A DNA stretch of 64,000 nucleotides. Origin: Pseudobutyrivibrio ruminis DSM 9787 (lineage in GTDB: Bacteria > Bacillota > Clostridia > Lachnospirales > Lachnospiraceae). The stretch covers positions 1 to 64,000 of the forward strand of contig NZ_OBMR01000014.1 of the NCBI RefSeq assembly GCF_900218035.1. Direction: 5' to 3'. Within the stretch, counting starts at the first letter, position 1; every line of letters begins with the position of its first letter. This document shows, one piece after another, positions 34,110 through 42,619 of this stretch. The notes under the pieces are model-generated. The model worked only from the letters and a program-made list of their open reading frames with translations, was not told the DNA's origin and did not search any database. The translations under genes and the position numbers were made by a program.

Positions 34110-34143
34110 AGTGTACCATTTCTCAAATTTTGGTCCCTTTTAT
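34110..34143 (+). promoter_or_regulatory. Shared plasmid operator/promoter repeat, copy D (ssb operon)
   Basis: ACCATTT (34115-34121), CTCAAA-type spacer, TTTTGGT (34128-34134), then CCCTTTTATG. It lies about 35 bases before the SSB start codon. Confidence 0.75.
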
Positions 34144-34176
34144 GTGTGGAGGCGCAAAGAGAAAGTGAGGTAACAA

Positions 34177-34482
34177 ATGTTAAACGAGTTTAGATTTTTA
34201 GGACGCCTTGCTGGTGATCCAGTAATAGCAGAAAAGTATACAAGATTTCCTCTAGCTGTAAAGCAGGATAAAAGAGGTGATGCTGAAGTAGAAACAGATT
34301 TTTTTAATATGACATGCTTTGGAAATACAAAGAAGGTTGTTGATGAGTACCTTTCAGAAGGTAAAGGAAAGCTTGTCCTAGTATCAGGCGGAGTTAGAAA
34401 TAACACCTATGAAAAGGACGGAGAAAAGAAATACGAGATTTCTTTTATTGTAGATAGAATAGATTTTTGCGAAAAAGCTTAA
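34177..34482 (+). CDS. ssb: Single-stranded DNA-binding protein (short OB-fold)
   Basis: A 101-aa protein with SSB sequence: LNEFRFLGRLAGDPVIAEK at the N-terminus, FFNMTCFGNTKKVVDEYLSEGKGKLVLVSG in the middle and the final strand YEISFIVDRIDF. It lacks the acidic C-terminal tip of chromosomal SSB, which is common in plasmid copies. It would coat the transferred or replicating strand. It leads the operon with the VirB4-like and NlpC/P60 genes. Confidence 0.85.
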   Translation: MLNEFRFLGRLAGDPVIAEKYTRFPLAVKQDKRGDAEVETDFFNMTCFGNTKKVVDEYLSEGKGKLVLVSGGVRNNTYEKDGEKKYEISFIVDRIDFCEKA

Positions 34483-34515
34483 TATATTGGCGCCTCCAAC
34501 TTATTAGGTGAAAAG

Positions 34516-36747
34516 ATGAAACAAAGAAAAGTAGATATAAGCATGATTCCATATGATAAATGCTATGAGGACAGTGGAATAATTAGCAGCTCTGAAGGAA
34601 CATATAGCAAGTCTTACAGAATAGAGAATGAAAAGAAGACAGATTCTAATGTTGATTTGGAGCTTATATATTTAGCTTTTTCTCAGTTATTTGTGGAATT
34701 AAAAAATACAACATTTCAATTTGTTATTAGAAATGCAGCAATAGATAAAACTGAATATTTAAAGAAGATTCAGCTTGAAAAGAATAAAGAGCAAATAGTA
34801 AATGATGTGATTTCAAAATACAACAATGTGTTGGAAAAGAATATAGACGTTGGCCATAACAATTATAAGACTGATGTAATCCTAACAGTAAAGGTTGTTG
34901 CGGATAATTGTAATAATGCAAACCATATATTTGAAGAATTATTCCAGACGATATCAGAAAAAATAGAGTGCATTCCGGGATTTAAAGTATATGATATGAA
35001 TCTCTTTGAAAGATTAGAGCTTATGTGTGATATCTATAATCCAGGGATTGATAAGAGTATTGATAAATCCCTGTTTAAGAAACGCTCTACGAAAGAAATG
35101 ATTGCAGCGTCAAAGTATGACAGGAAAAGGCGAGATTTACTTGGCTTAGAGAAATACTACGTTAGGATGTTCTTCATTAACAACATACCAGGTGAAAATA
35201 CGGATACTATCCTGCATGATTTATTGTCTGTAAGCAATAACAGCATATTATCGGTTGGTTATCAACCTTTAGATTCAATGATTGGATATAACGGAGCTAG
35301 AAGAGCTATTAAGGAAAATACTGATGTATTAGAAATCCCTGTTAGGCGAACTATTGAAGATAGAAAGCTTAAGAGAGTATCAAAAGTAGAAACTATTAGG
35401 GCTGAATGTGAAAATGATAGTTTTACCAGAAGCGCTATAGAGATATTAAGGGACAGTGCATCAAAAGAAGAGCCTGTTATACAGGCATCATTCATCATAG
35501 GTTTATATGCAGAGACAATTGAGGAACTTGAAAGAGATACAAAAATGTTAAAGCTATCTGCCTCAAAGTATTCATGTCAGATTAAAACCTGTGATTATAT
35601 GCAGGATAAGGCTTTCCAGTCAGTACTGCCTTTAGCTGAAACAAAAATCGATGTATCCAGAGTCTTTAATATATCGAGAATTAGCAAAATTCTTCCTGTT
35701 AACATAAACAATACTAAAACTAGTAAACCTATGTTAGAAGGATTAAATGCTATAAACGATAACATGATATTCATTGATAAAAATAAATATCAGATAAGTT
35801 TGATTACCGGCGGATCTGAGCAGGTGCAGACATATGCATTAAAAAGAGATGTGGTAAATACTCTGATGTCGTCTGATGCTTCTGTTGTTATCGTGACAAC
35901 AAAGGCAGAGAAATATAAACGATTTACAGAAATATTTGATTGTAAGTTGTATAAAGGTATTTTCCCAGATTTGTTTTCAAAAGATGAAGACTATGGATTA
36001 GATACTGATGTTAAGAAAGCGAGGGCTATATTCTTAGAGGCTTTCGTTACAGCAAAGGATGGATTCTACAATCGAAGACTCATGAAAGAAGAACTTAAGG
36101 AGTATTACGAGAAAGTAGAAACAGATGTGGGCATGGTTAACGAATTACATGACTTCAATATGGTTTTAGATTATTTAGATCTAAATCCAAAGAGATGTGA
36201 GCTATTTAGGCGCGCAATTGGAGGATATATTGTTGATTCAACTATTCCAATTTTAGATGATTCGCGAGTCAACATTATTGAAACTGCCAACTTTGCTGAA
36301 TATTTGACAACTATCGACTATTTGTGGTGTCAATCTATAAAATTGAAGAAAAACTGCAAGAATGTATGCGTTTTTCTTGATGGCGTGGATGAATTCTTGA
36401 AATCTGAAACTACATCTGATTATTTGATATCTATTTTAGACCGTTGTAGACGCTTGAAAGTACCTATAACAATGGTCTTAGAAGAGCCGGTGAAGATTGT
36501 CACCGATGATGATGCGGTAATTGAATTGGAATATTTCCTTAAGAAAATCCAACTGCACAAGATTTTATCATTGGGACCAATAGAAAGAAAGTACTTTATT
36601 GAAAAATTAAACATACCAAAGATTCTTGTTCCATACATAACAGATAGGGAGCCAAAGGAAGGTATTATAGTAAGTCCATCATTGAACATAGCCTTTAATG
36701 ATCACTTTGAAAATAATGATGATCCTTTCTTTAATATATTCAGTTAG
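34516..36747 (+). CDS. VirB4-like protein with lost Walker A (predicted inactive ATPase)
   Basis: A 743-aa protein whose layout follows VirB4: an N-terminal TraC-like region with VRMFFINNIPGENTD and VIQASFIIGLYAETIEELERD (about 325), then the ATPase region. Where the active VirB4 of this window has GSPGSGKS, this one has LITGGSEQVQTYAL (about 435), so the lysine and serine that bind ATP phosphate are gone. A Walker B-like CVFLDGVDEF remains near 620. It is probably a structural partner of VirB4. It lies 31 bases after ssb and 2 bases before the NlpC/P60 gene. Confidence 0.75.
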   Translation: MKQRKVDISMIPYDKCYEDSGIISSSEGTYSKSYRIENEKKTDSNVDLELIYLAFSQLFVELKNTTFQFVIRNAAIDKTEYLKKIQLEKNKEQIVNDVISKYNNVLEKNIDVGHNNYKTDVILTVKVVADNCNNANHIFEELFQTISEKIECIPGFKVYDMNLFERLELMCDIYNPGIDKSIDKSLFKKRSTKEMIAASKYDRKRRDLLGLEKYYVRMFFINNIPGENTDTILHDLLSVSNNSILSVGYQPLDSMIGYNGARRAIKENTDVLEIPVRRTIEDRKLKRVSKVETIRAECENDSFTRSAIEILRDSASKEEPVIQASFIIGLYAETIEELERDTKMLKLSASKYSCQIKTCDYMQDKAFQSVLPLAETKIDVSRVFNISRISKILPVNINNTKTSKPMLEGLNAINDNMIFIDKNKYQISLITGGSEQVQTYALKRDVVNTLMSSDASVVIVTTKAEKYKRFTEIFDCKLYKGIFPDLFSKDEDYGLDTDVKKARAIFLEAFVTAKDGFYNRRLMKEELKEYYEKVETDVGMVNELHDFNMVLDYLDLNPKRCELFRRAIGGYIVDSTIPILDDSRVNIIETANFAEYLTTIDYLWCQSIKLKKNCKNVCVFLDGVDEFLKSETTSDYLISILDRCRRLKVPITMVLEEPVKIVTDDDAVIELEYFLKKIQLHKILSLGPIERKYFIEKLNIPKILVPYITDREPKEGIIVSPSLNIAFNDHFENNDDPFFNIFS

Positions 36748-36749
36748 CT

Positions 36750-39614
36750 ATGGAAGATATACAATTCAAAGCTCAATTGAATAATGAGAATGAGGCTTGC
36801 GAAAACCAAAGCCTTCATAAATTTGTAGATGCTTTCAATGGAATTCATCTTGATAGATATGAGCATACCTTAAAACAGGCATATGATGCATCGGTACAAC
36901 AATCTGATTCGAACTTTTCAAAAGGCTCTGCAGAAATAAGGAAATTAGCAATTCCTTTAAAAGAAGCTGTTACAGTATGCGCATCAAAAGCTGCAGCCAG
37001 CGACTATAGACAACATTTGAATGACCAAGGCAAGGCTGCAGTAAAACTTGATAAATTTATAAAAGAAAGAAGCCTGACAATAGAAAGCCTGACTTCAATG
37101 AGCAATAAGGAATTAAAAGGGAAGTTGAAGGATTTAGGTTTTTCTCGCAAGGACTGTAATATCATTTCTAAAAATAAAGAATTCTATCAGGGAATGTTTC
37201 TATATAGAGATGAGTTAAAGAGCTATGTAAAAGGAACAAAGTACGAGACGCATATCAACTCCGCAGATTTCTTCTTTATTAACAAGAAGGAATCTGTGAA
37301 ACTTCTAAAGCTTTATACCATGCATTCAAAGGATGATGCTATTAGAAATGTATCTGACTGGAACAAGAAATCTTCGAGAACTATAAAGAAGTTCTTGAAG
37401 AAAGCTGAAAAGAATGGCGTGACTGAAATTGGTAAGCATGCTATCAGGATGCAAGATAGGCTCAATAACTTTAGAAGAAGAAATAAATTAACATCACATC
37501 TAGTTAATAGAGATTTGAGATTTGCCCTATACAAGTTCAACAGGAGAACTAGAGAAGCTGATGATAATGCAAAGCTTGGCGCAGAAAAGCTTATTAAAAC
37601 AGGTCAGATAACATATATAGGTTATAGAGTTTTAATTGGCCAGCATAGGTGTGGAATTGTGGCATTACCTGTGAGAGTAGGAATGAAGGTTACCTTAAAA
37701 ATGGGAAATGCTTTAGATCGATTATGTGTTAAATATAATCTCCTCTATAGAAGAAGCTTTGGCATTGCACTTAGTAAAGGAAAGACAGCACTTGTAAATA
37801 AAGCATTATCAGCTGGCACAACTGTAAAAAAGGTAGCTAAAGAGAAAGCTAAGTATACGGTGAAGTCAGCCAAGAAGATAGTCAAGGCAAAATTCCAGCA
37901 TAAACAAAGTGTCAAAGCTTTCAAAGAAGCTCAAAAGAAAGCAGCAGCAACAGCAAAGACAATCGCTCAATCTAAAGCTGCAAAAAGTGCTTCAATTGCT
38001 GCCAGGAAGGCTGGTAAAGGAGGCAAAATCGTAGGAAAAGCAAGTTTGACTGTTATTGATTATGGAATGACTCCAATAAGAATGTTCAGAAATGGAGTGG
38101 GAAAGTTCTTTTCTATAATTCATAAACTGAAATACATACTACTGGCAATATCCATGATAATCATAGCAGCATATATGCTTATCTCATTAATGTTCTCTAT
38201 TACTCAGTCTATGCAGAACTATAGCCATTTAACTTCTTCAACAATACTGGGGCCAGATGACAATTCAGTATATGACAAGGTTGTTTACTTACAGGGATTA
38301 TTGGATGAGAGAAAAGCAGAAGCTAGAAAGCGAGGGGAGGGAACACCTAAAACTACTCTAGTAGCAGCTGGCCAGAGTATTGATAGATATGGTCATCCTG
38401 AGACAGATGTGGATGGAAATACTACATGGACTAAAGGATATAAAATCTATTACAAAGACAGTGCTGGAAATCTCATGGCCGATGGAACCAACAATATAAA
38501 AGATGCTATTATCCTTGCTTATGTTGGTGAAGATGGTGAATGGGAGAAAAGCGATAGCCTGGATGACATAATTGATAACTATTGGGAATACTTAAATCCA
38601 GCTCTTACAGACGACAACTTGGTTGAGACAGATATATATTGCTGCGCAGAAGGATGTGAAGAATATAGCTACAGCTGTAACGATAGCAGTGCATATGACT
38701 TTATTAATCGTATTTCTTCTGAAGGAGGCCATATATATAGCAGTGTTGCTCCAGCTTCATCAGAAGGATGTAAAAGCAGAGTAGTTCAAAAAACTGGTAT
38801 TAGACTTAATTCAAAAACTCATTTGCCAGAGCTGTACACGTATGATGAGGTTGAGCATTACTGTGATGGTCATACTGTGAATGTTTGCTATGGTCATAGA
38901 GACGTTGAAATACATCTTGATACTTATTTCATGCAGGATGCTTTTGACCATGATTATATGGCAGGAGCTATTTTTGAGAAGCTAAGCTCCTGGGGACAGG
39001 ATGAAATAGACTGGTGCAATAGTCTCTATGATTCAGATTGGTATGACGCCTATGGAATAGATCCTATGGGTGGATTTGGCTTTATTGTAGAAGCTACTTA
39101 TACTCCGGAAGAAATAGCAGCCATGCTGGCCAATATTGATGTGGATGATACAAGAAGAGCTATTGTTAGCAATGCTATTTCGCTTGTAGGTAAAGTTCCT
39201 TATTACTGGGGAGGTAAGGCCACTGAATTTGGAGTCTATCCTTTTAGTACTTCTGCAGGAGGTAAAGTAGGAGAGACAGTATCACCTGATGAAAAAGGAA
39301 GGACATTAGCAGGAGTGGATTGTTATGGCTTTGTTCAGTATTGCTATAACTCAACAATTTCTGGACTACTGCCTACTAGTACAACAAAAGGAATCATAGA
39401 CCAGAATGGATATGGACTTAAGGCGATATCAGCAAAGAATCTTCAACCAGGAGATATTGGTGTGTTTTATAAAAATGGTTCAGGAGGACATATAGGAATC
39501 TTCTATGGATATGATGATAATGGATCTGCGTTATGGGTTCATTGTACAGGAATGCCAAGAAACAATGTTGTTTTAAGTACCTGTGGTTTTGATCATTACT
39601 ATACGATTCCATAA
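36750..39614 (+). CDS. Transfer-associated membrane protein with NlpC/P60 peptidoglycan hydrolase domain
   Basis: A 954-aa protein. Residues 1-465 are helical and very basic, with K/A-rich stretches around 370-440; a membrane helix lies near 467-492 (ILLAISMIIIAAYMLISLMFSI). The outer part ends in an NlpC/P60 domain (about 815-954): PYYWGGKATEFG, VDCYGFVQYCYN with the catalytic Cys, and SGGHIGIFYGY with the His. It would open the cell wall for the channel (VirB1-like role). The large N-terminal cytosolic half is unusual for such hydrolases. A cysteine-rich region around 640-660 may form disulfides. Confidence 0.85.
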   Translation: MEDIQFKAQLNNENEACENQSLHKFVDAFNGIHLDRYEHTLKQAYDASVQQSDSNFSKGSAEIRKLAIPLKEAVTVCASKAAASDYRQHLNDQGKAAVKLDKFIKERSLTIESLTSMSNKELKGKLKDLGFSRKDCNIISKNKEFYQGMFLYRDELKSYVKGTKYETHINSADFFFINKKESVKLLKLYTMHSKDDAIRNVSDWNKKSSRTIKKFLKKAEKNGVTEIGKHAIRMQDRLNNFRRRNKLTSHLVNRDLRFALYKFNRRTREADDNAKLGAEKLIKTGQITYIGYRVLIGQHRCGIVALPVRVGMKVTLKMGNALDRLCVKYNLLYRRSFGIALSKGKTALVNKALSAGTTVKKVAKEKAKYTVKSAKKIVKAKFQHKQSVKAFKEAQKKAAATAKTIAQSKAAKSASIAARKAGKGGKIVGKASLTVIDYGMTPIRMFRNGVGKFFSIIHKLKYILLAISMIIIAAYMLISLMFSITQSMQNYSHLTSSTILGPDDNSVYDKVVYLQGLLDERKAEARKRGEGTPKTTLVAAGQSIDRYGHPETDVDGNTTWTKGYKIYYKDSAGNLMADGTNNIKDAIILAYVGEDGEWEKSDSLDDIIDNYWEYLNPALTDDNLVETDIYCCAEGCEEYSYSCNDSSAYDFINRISSEGGHIYSSVAPASSEGCKSRVVQKTGIRLNSKTHLPELYTYDEVEHYCDGHTVNVCYGHRDVEIHLDTYFMQDAFDHDYMAGAIFEKLSSWGQDEIDWCNSLYDSDWYDAYGIDPMGGFGFIVEATYTPEEIAAMLANIDVDDTRRAIVSNAISLVGKVPYYWGGKATEFGVYPFSTSAGGKVGETVSPDEKGRTLAGVDCYGFVQYCYNSTISGLLPTSTTKGIIDQNGYGLKAISAKNLQPGDIGVFYKNGSGGHIGIFYGYDDNGSALWVHCTGMPRNNVVLSTCGFDHYYTIP

Positions 39615-39619
39615 CAGAT

Positions 39620-40003
39620 ATGAAGAAGAAAATCGAAAAGCTATTGATGTTCATTGCCATTGGACTATTTGTAAGTGTTATTTATTACAAGGTTGCATAC
39701 GGTGAGTTTTTATTACTAGGATATAAACCTTTTCTTATAATGTCTGACAGTATGGAGCCTTGTATAAGTACTTACCAGTTTGTCCTGGCAAAACAGGTGG
39801 ATGCGGATGAAATACAGGTAGGAGACATAGCAGCTTATGAACTCTATGCAGAAAATTCGGAGATTATAAAAGAGACAGTTATACATCGAGTCCATGCTAT
39901 TAATGAAGATGGAACATATTTATTTAAGGGTGATAACAATAAAAACATAGATGTAAATCCAATCCAAAAAGACAGAATTAAGTACAAAATTGTTATATAT
40001 TGA
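39620..40003 (+). CDS. SipW-type signal peptidase I
   Basis: A 127-aa peptidase. It has an N-terminal membrane anchor (8-25), the catalytic serine in MSDSMEPCIS (about 43) and the histidine of SipW-type enzymes in VIHRVHAI (about 91), followed by FKGDNN. SipW enzymes use Ser-His instead of Ser-Lys. Located 5 bases after the NlpC/P60 gene with no clear ribosome site, it is likely coupled to it. A dedicated peptidase for the pilin or surface proteins of the transfer system is a reasonable inference. Confidence 0.85.
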   Translation: MKKKIEKLLMFIAIGLFVSVIYYKVAYGEFLLLGYKPFLIMSDSMEPCISTYQFVLAKQVDADEIQVGDIAAYELYAENSEIIKETVIHRVHAINEDGTYLFKGDNNKNIDVNPIQKDRIKYKIVIY

Positions 40004-40006
40004 CAA

Positions 40007-40134
40007 TATCGTACGATATAAATGAGAAAATATAATGAAATATGCCACTATTATTGTACGGAATGGGATGATATTATAAACTTGTTCCAATTCCGTACGA
40101 TATAACTTTTTTATAACGCACATATATCGTACGG
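40007..40134. promoter_or_regulatory. Cluster of four CGTACG dyad sites before the sigma-like gene
   Basis: TATCGTACGATA (40007-40018), TTGTACGGAA (40054-40063), TTCCGTACGATATA (40091-40104) and TATCGTACGG (40125-40134). All share the palindromic core GTACG with an ATA flank. Further copies lie at 26019 and 41262. They read as binding sites of a dimeric repressor or as part of a special promoter. Confidence 0.65.
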
Positions 40135-40160
40135 TGTAATTGTTCTGAAAGGATGGATAT

Positions 40161-41255
40161 ATGAATGCAAAGGAAAAGTCACTTGAAGAAACATTGAAGT
40201 TAACAGCTCCAGAGTTTAAATTAACTGAGCAGGAAAATGAACTTGTAGATTCTTTAGTTATAAACTACGGAGAAACCTATCTCTTACCCTTCTGTGAAAT
40301 TAAAGAAATGGAAGAGAAGACCAAGTGTTTACTAAGATACAGAATCATTAATGTTGCTAGTCAAAGACAAGGTACATTAGTTGAAAGTCTCAAGTCTCTT
40401 AGTTCTGGCTCAAAGTGGCTTGATGAGAATTACTATAATATGATCCATGCAAACTCTGATGAGGAGAGAGTCATAATAGAGGCCTGCCAAGCCGGTGCTG
40501 AAAATGCCTTCACTTATATGTATCTTCTTATGGGACACAAGGTAACTTCCTTTGTTTACGATATTAAGTTTGAGGGATATCGCTATGTTGAACCTGGAGA
40601 TCTATATAACGATCTTCTAATTGAGCTTTTTAGAATATGTTGCACTTATCCATTAGACAAATATGCTTTTGGTGGACTTACTTATACTTACGTTCAAAAT
40701 AACCTTATGCATTTTCTCTATGAGGATATATTTAGCAAGAACGATATTCTTAGCTACAATGCAGGTACCAAAAAGCGTTTGAATACAATTAAGAAGACTC
40801 TTGATGATATCTGTGATATGGATGGGAAGACATCATTATCTACAGAAGAGATTAGAAACCTTACCTCTGCTAGAAAAGGTGAATTCGATATATACCACAT
40901 GATTTCAAGTCCTCTTAGTTTCGATAGCAACGATGGTTTTCTTAACAGAACGGTTCAGGATAAAACAGCAAATATATCTATTGAAAAGATTTGTCCTGAA
41001 GAAGAAAACATATGTCAAACAGTTGCAAAAAACTTAAGGTTCACCGAAGAAGAAATCGATGAACTGATCAATGCTCTTATAAAGCATGTCGAAGAGTGTC
41101 ATGTTACTGTCACTGGTAAGGTAAGAAAGATATCAAGACGCAGCCTTAGAACTTTCTGCCAGAAACAAGGTAAAACAGTAAATACTCGTGACGTAAAACG
41201 CATACTTGAAGAATATGCTTTTGCTAAAACAGGTCGTAAAATTTTTTTTGCGTGA
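40161..41255 (+). CDS. Divergent sigma-70-like protein
   Basis: A 364-aa protein not clearly of any family, but with sigma-like features in the right order. Residues about 105-190 resemble region 2: AENAFTYMYLLMGHKVTSFVYD, then EPGDLYNDLLIELFR and FGGLTYTYVQNNLMHFL (compare D-L-x-Q-E-G...FSTYA). Residues about 225-240 (SLSTEEIRNLTSAR) resemble region 3, and PLSFDSNDGFLNRTVQDKTA resembles the stretch leading to region 4. The basic C-terminus could be an HTH. It is flanked by CGTACG sites. GAAAGGATGG precedes the ATG. A replication or regulatory protein of another kind is possible. Confidence 0.4.
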   Translation: MNAKEKSLEETLKLTAPEFKLTEQENELVDSLVINYGETYLLPFCEIKEMEEKTKCLLRYRIINVASQRQGTLVESLKSLSSGSKWLDENYYNMIHANSDEERVIIEACQAGAENAFTYMYLLMGHKVTSFVYDIKFEGYRYVEPGDLYNDLLIELFRICCTYPLDKYAFGGLTYTYVQNNLMHFLYEDIFSKNDILSYNAGTKKRLNTIKKTLDDICDMDGKTSLSTEEIRNLTSARKGEFDIYHMISSPLSFDSNDGFLNRTVQDKTANISIEKICPEEENICQTVAKNLRFTEEEIDELINALIKHVEECHVTVTGKVRKISRRSLRTFCQKQGKTVNTRDVKRILEEYAFAKTGRKIFFA

Positions 41256-41261
41256 CAACAA

Positions 41262-41275
41262 TACCGTACGATATA
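41262..41275 (+). promoter_or_regulatory. CGTACG dyad site after the sigma-like gene
   Basis: TACCGTACGATATA, same core as the upstream cluster, placed between the stop codon and the shared terminator. Its position downstream makes a promoter for the plus strand unlikely and favours protein binding or a spacer role. Confidence 0.55.
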
Positions 41276-41277
41276 AA

Positions 41278-41306
41278 AGAACTTCTTTTTAAAAAAGTTC
41301 TTTTTC
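41278..41306. terminator. Bidirectional terminator between convergent genes
   Basis: AGAACTT (41278-41284) pairs with AAGTTCT (41295-41301), extended by T5/A6 in the loop, followed by TTTT; the A run before it gives a U tract on the minus strand as well. Confidence 0.75.
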
Positions 41307-41708
41307 TAAACGTACAAATGTCACATTCTTATTAGGAATATTGTTTTTGATTTCATTGACCATATCAATGAGTGTACTCACTGATGTAGATAGAGTTAAG
41401 TTTGCGATGAATTCATCATATGCTATGGTAATAGCATCAGCTAGGTTCTTAGTACAATGCTTGAACCAGTTTGTCACAACTTCTACTGGAGCGTTAGTTG
41501 CTAGTTCAATAAATACTGTCATATCATCTCCGATAGGGAAAAGTGCCAGATCATCATTGTCACCAAACTGAGCAAAGATTAACGTTTCATCCTCAGTTTC
41601 TTCAACTCTAAGGGATATTAGTTGGTTCGGAAGGTGCAATTTAAGCTCCTGCACCAAGAGCTGATTAAATTGCCTTTTATAGGCATGTACAGCGGATAAC
41701 TTGTTCAT
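41289..41708 (-). CDS. Hypothetical 139-aa protein
   Basis: A soluble, mixed alpha/beta protein with strands such as ETLIFAQFGDNDDLALFPIG and the helix HCTKNLADAITIAYDEF. No family recognised. The start at 41708 is chosen because GGAGGAG lies five bases upstream; the longer frame places that site inside the coding region. It is convergent with the sigma-like gene and divergent from the HTH gene at 41.9 kb. Confidence 0.6.
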   Translation of the reverse strand: MNKLSAVHAYKRQFNQLLVQELKLHLPNQLISLRVEETEDETLIFAQFGDNDDLALFPIGDDMTVFIELATNAPVEVVTNWFKHCTKNLADAITIAYDEFIANLTLSTSVSTLIDMVNEIKNNIPNKNVTFVRLEKELF

Positions 41709-41913
41709 ATACTCCTCCATTGATAAACAAAACGTTACATAAAACCGCAAATAACAAAAAGTTTAAACATTTATCACACTTTATTCACCAATAGGGTTTA
41801 TTATACTGCCTGTTTTTGCAAACTGAACAACGAGATTTTGGTTTTTACGTTGAAAAATCAAGAGTTGATTGATGAAACAACTACAGTTGGTAACATTTTT
41901 GGAGGGAAAAAAG

Positions 41914-42582
41914 TTGAATGCTGCTAACGAGAGAATTAAGGAACTGAAGAAAGAGAAAAATATTACAGACGGGATGATTGGTGAAGTGATTCAATATCAC
42001 CCTAAGGTTGTGAACAGGATGCTCAATAAGAAGGCAAAGATTCCAGAAGATGTCATTGCAACTTTGAGTGAGTATCTGGAAGTATCTCCAGAATATTTAA
42101 AAGGTCATAGTGAATTTAGGACAAGAGAAGAGCAGGAGTATCATATCCTTGCTCAAAAATATAAACTTGTTATTGATATAGTAAATAGCATTAAACATTT
42201 GAATCTCTGTTTTGCACCATACTTTATATGGACAAGGAATGATTCATCTGAAATGGATAAAATCAATTATATCCTTGAGGCTGCAGATGATCCTTCCAAG
42301 TGCAAGGAGATATCAAGTACGACTAATCTTAATGATTTGGTATGCATGAAAAAATGTCAATTATATACCTGTAGAGAGGATGAGCCAATAGCATTATTCT
42401 TTGACTATGAGAGAAATCATATGGGAAAGGGGAATATCTATTGCTTCCATGAGGTCATGCACAATGGTGAAAGGACTGGAATTATTAGTCATGAGAAGTT
42501 CCTTCATTTGATTGATAATATTAATAATAACATTGCTAATATTGTATCTCTTACATTAGGATTAATATCTATAGAGGTTTAA
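41914..42582 (+). CDS. XRE-type HTH regulator, probable TTG start
   Basis: A 222-aa protein. Residues about 1-60 form a Cro/CI-type HTH: RIKELKKEKNITDGMIGEVI, HPKVVNRMLNKKAKIPEDV and LSEYLEVSPEYLKGH. The remaining 160 residues are not recognised. I set the start at the TTG 41914 because GGAGGG is seven bases upstream, whereas earlier in-frame starts (41869, 41872) have no ribosome site. It stands alone with a weak terminator at 42587. Confidence 0.72.
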   Translation: MNAANERIKELKKEKNITDGMIGEVIQYHPKVVNRMLNKKAKIPEDVIATLSEYLEVSPEYLKGHSEFRTREEQEYHILAQKYKLVIDIVNSIKHLNLCFAPYFIWTRNDSSEMDKINYILEAADDPSKCKEISSTTNLNDLVCMKKCQLYTCREDEPIALFFDYERNHMGKGNIYCFHEVMHNGERTGIISHEKFLHLIDNINNNIANIVSLTLGLISIEV

Positions 42583-42586
42583 ATTA

Positions 42587-42610
42587 GGGTGTCCGTAAGG
42601 GCACCCTTTA
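42587..42610. terminator. Weak terminator between HTH gene and degV
   Basis: GGGTGTCC pairs with GGGCACCC around GTAA, followed by only TTTA. It separates two convergent genes and may act in both directions. Confidence 0.55.
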
Positions 42611-42619
42611 AATGTTCTG

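Larger units (their letters stand above)
5389..41275. mobile_element. Conjugative plasmid backbone (replication, partition, transfer)
   Basis: This block holds every maintenance and transfer gene in the window: two VirB4-type proteins, VirD4, VirB6-like, PrgI, a VirB2-like pilin, NlpC/P60 hydrolase, relaxase with accessory protein, TOPRIM protein, SSB, ParA operon, ParM/ParR, iterons and a Rep_3-like initiator. The minus-strand transfer operons and the plus-strand replication/mobilisation operons diverge around 26 kb. Four copies of one promoter-proximal repeat tie the operons together. No integrase or excisionase is visible, so a plasmid fits better than an integrative element. The borders are those of the recognisable backbone, not physical ends. 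Confidence 0.8.

Noticed and set aside
5389-41275. Integrative conjugative element rather than plasmid
   Set aside because: No integrase, excisionase or att-like direct repeats flank the block, whereas iterons, an initiator and two partition systems are present.
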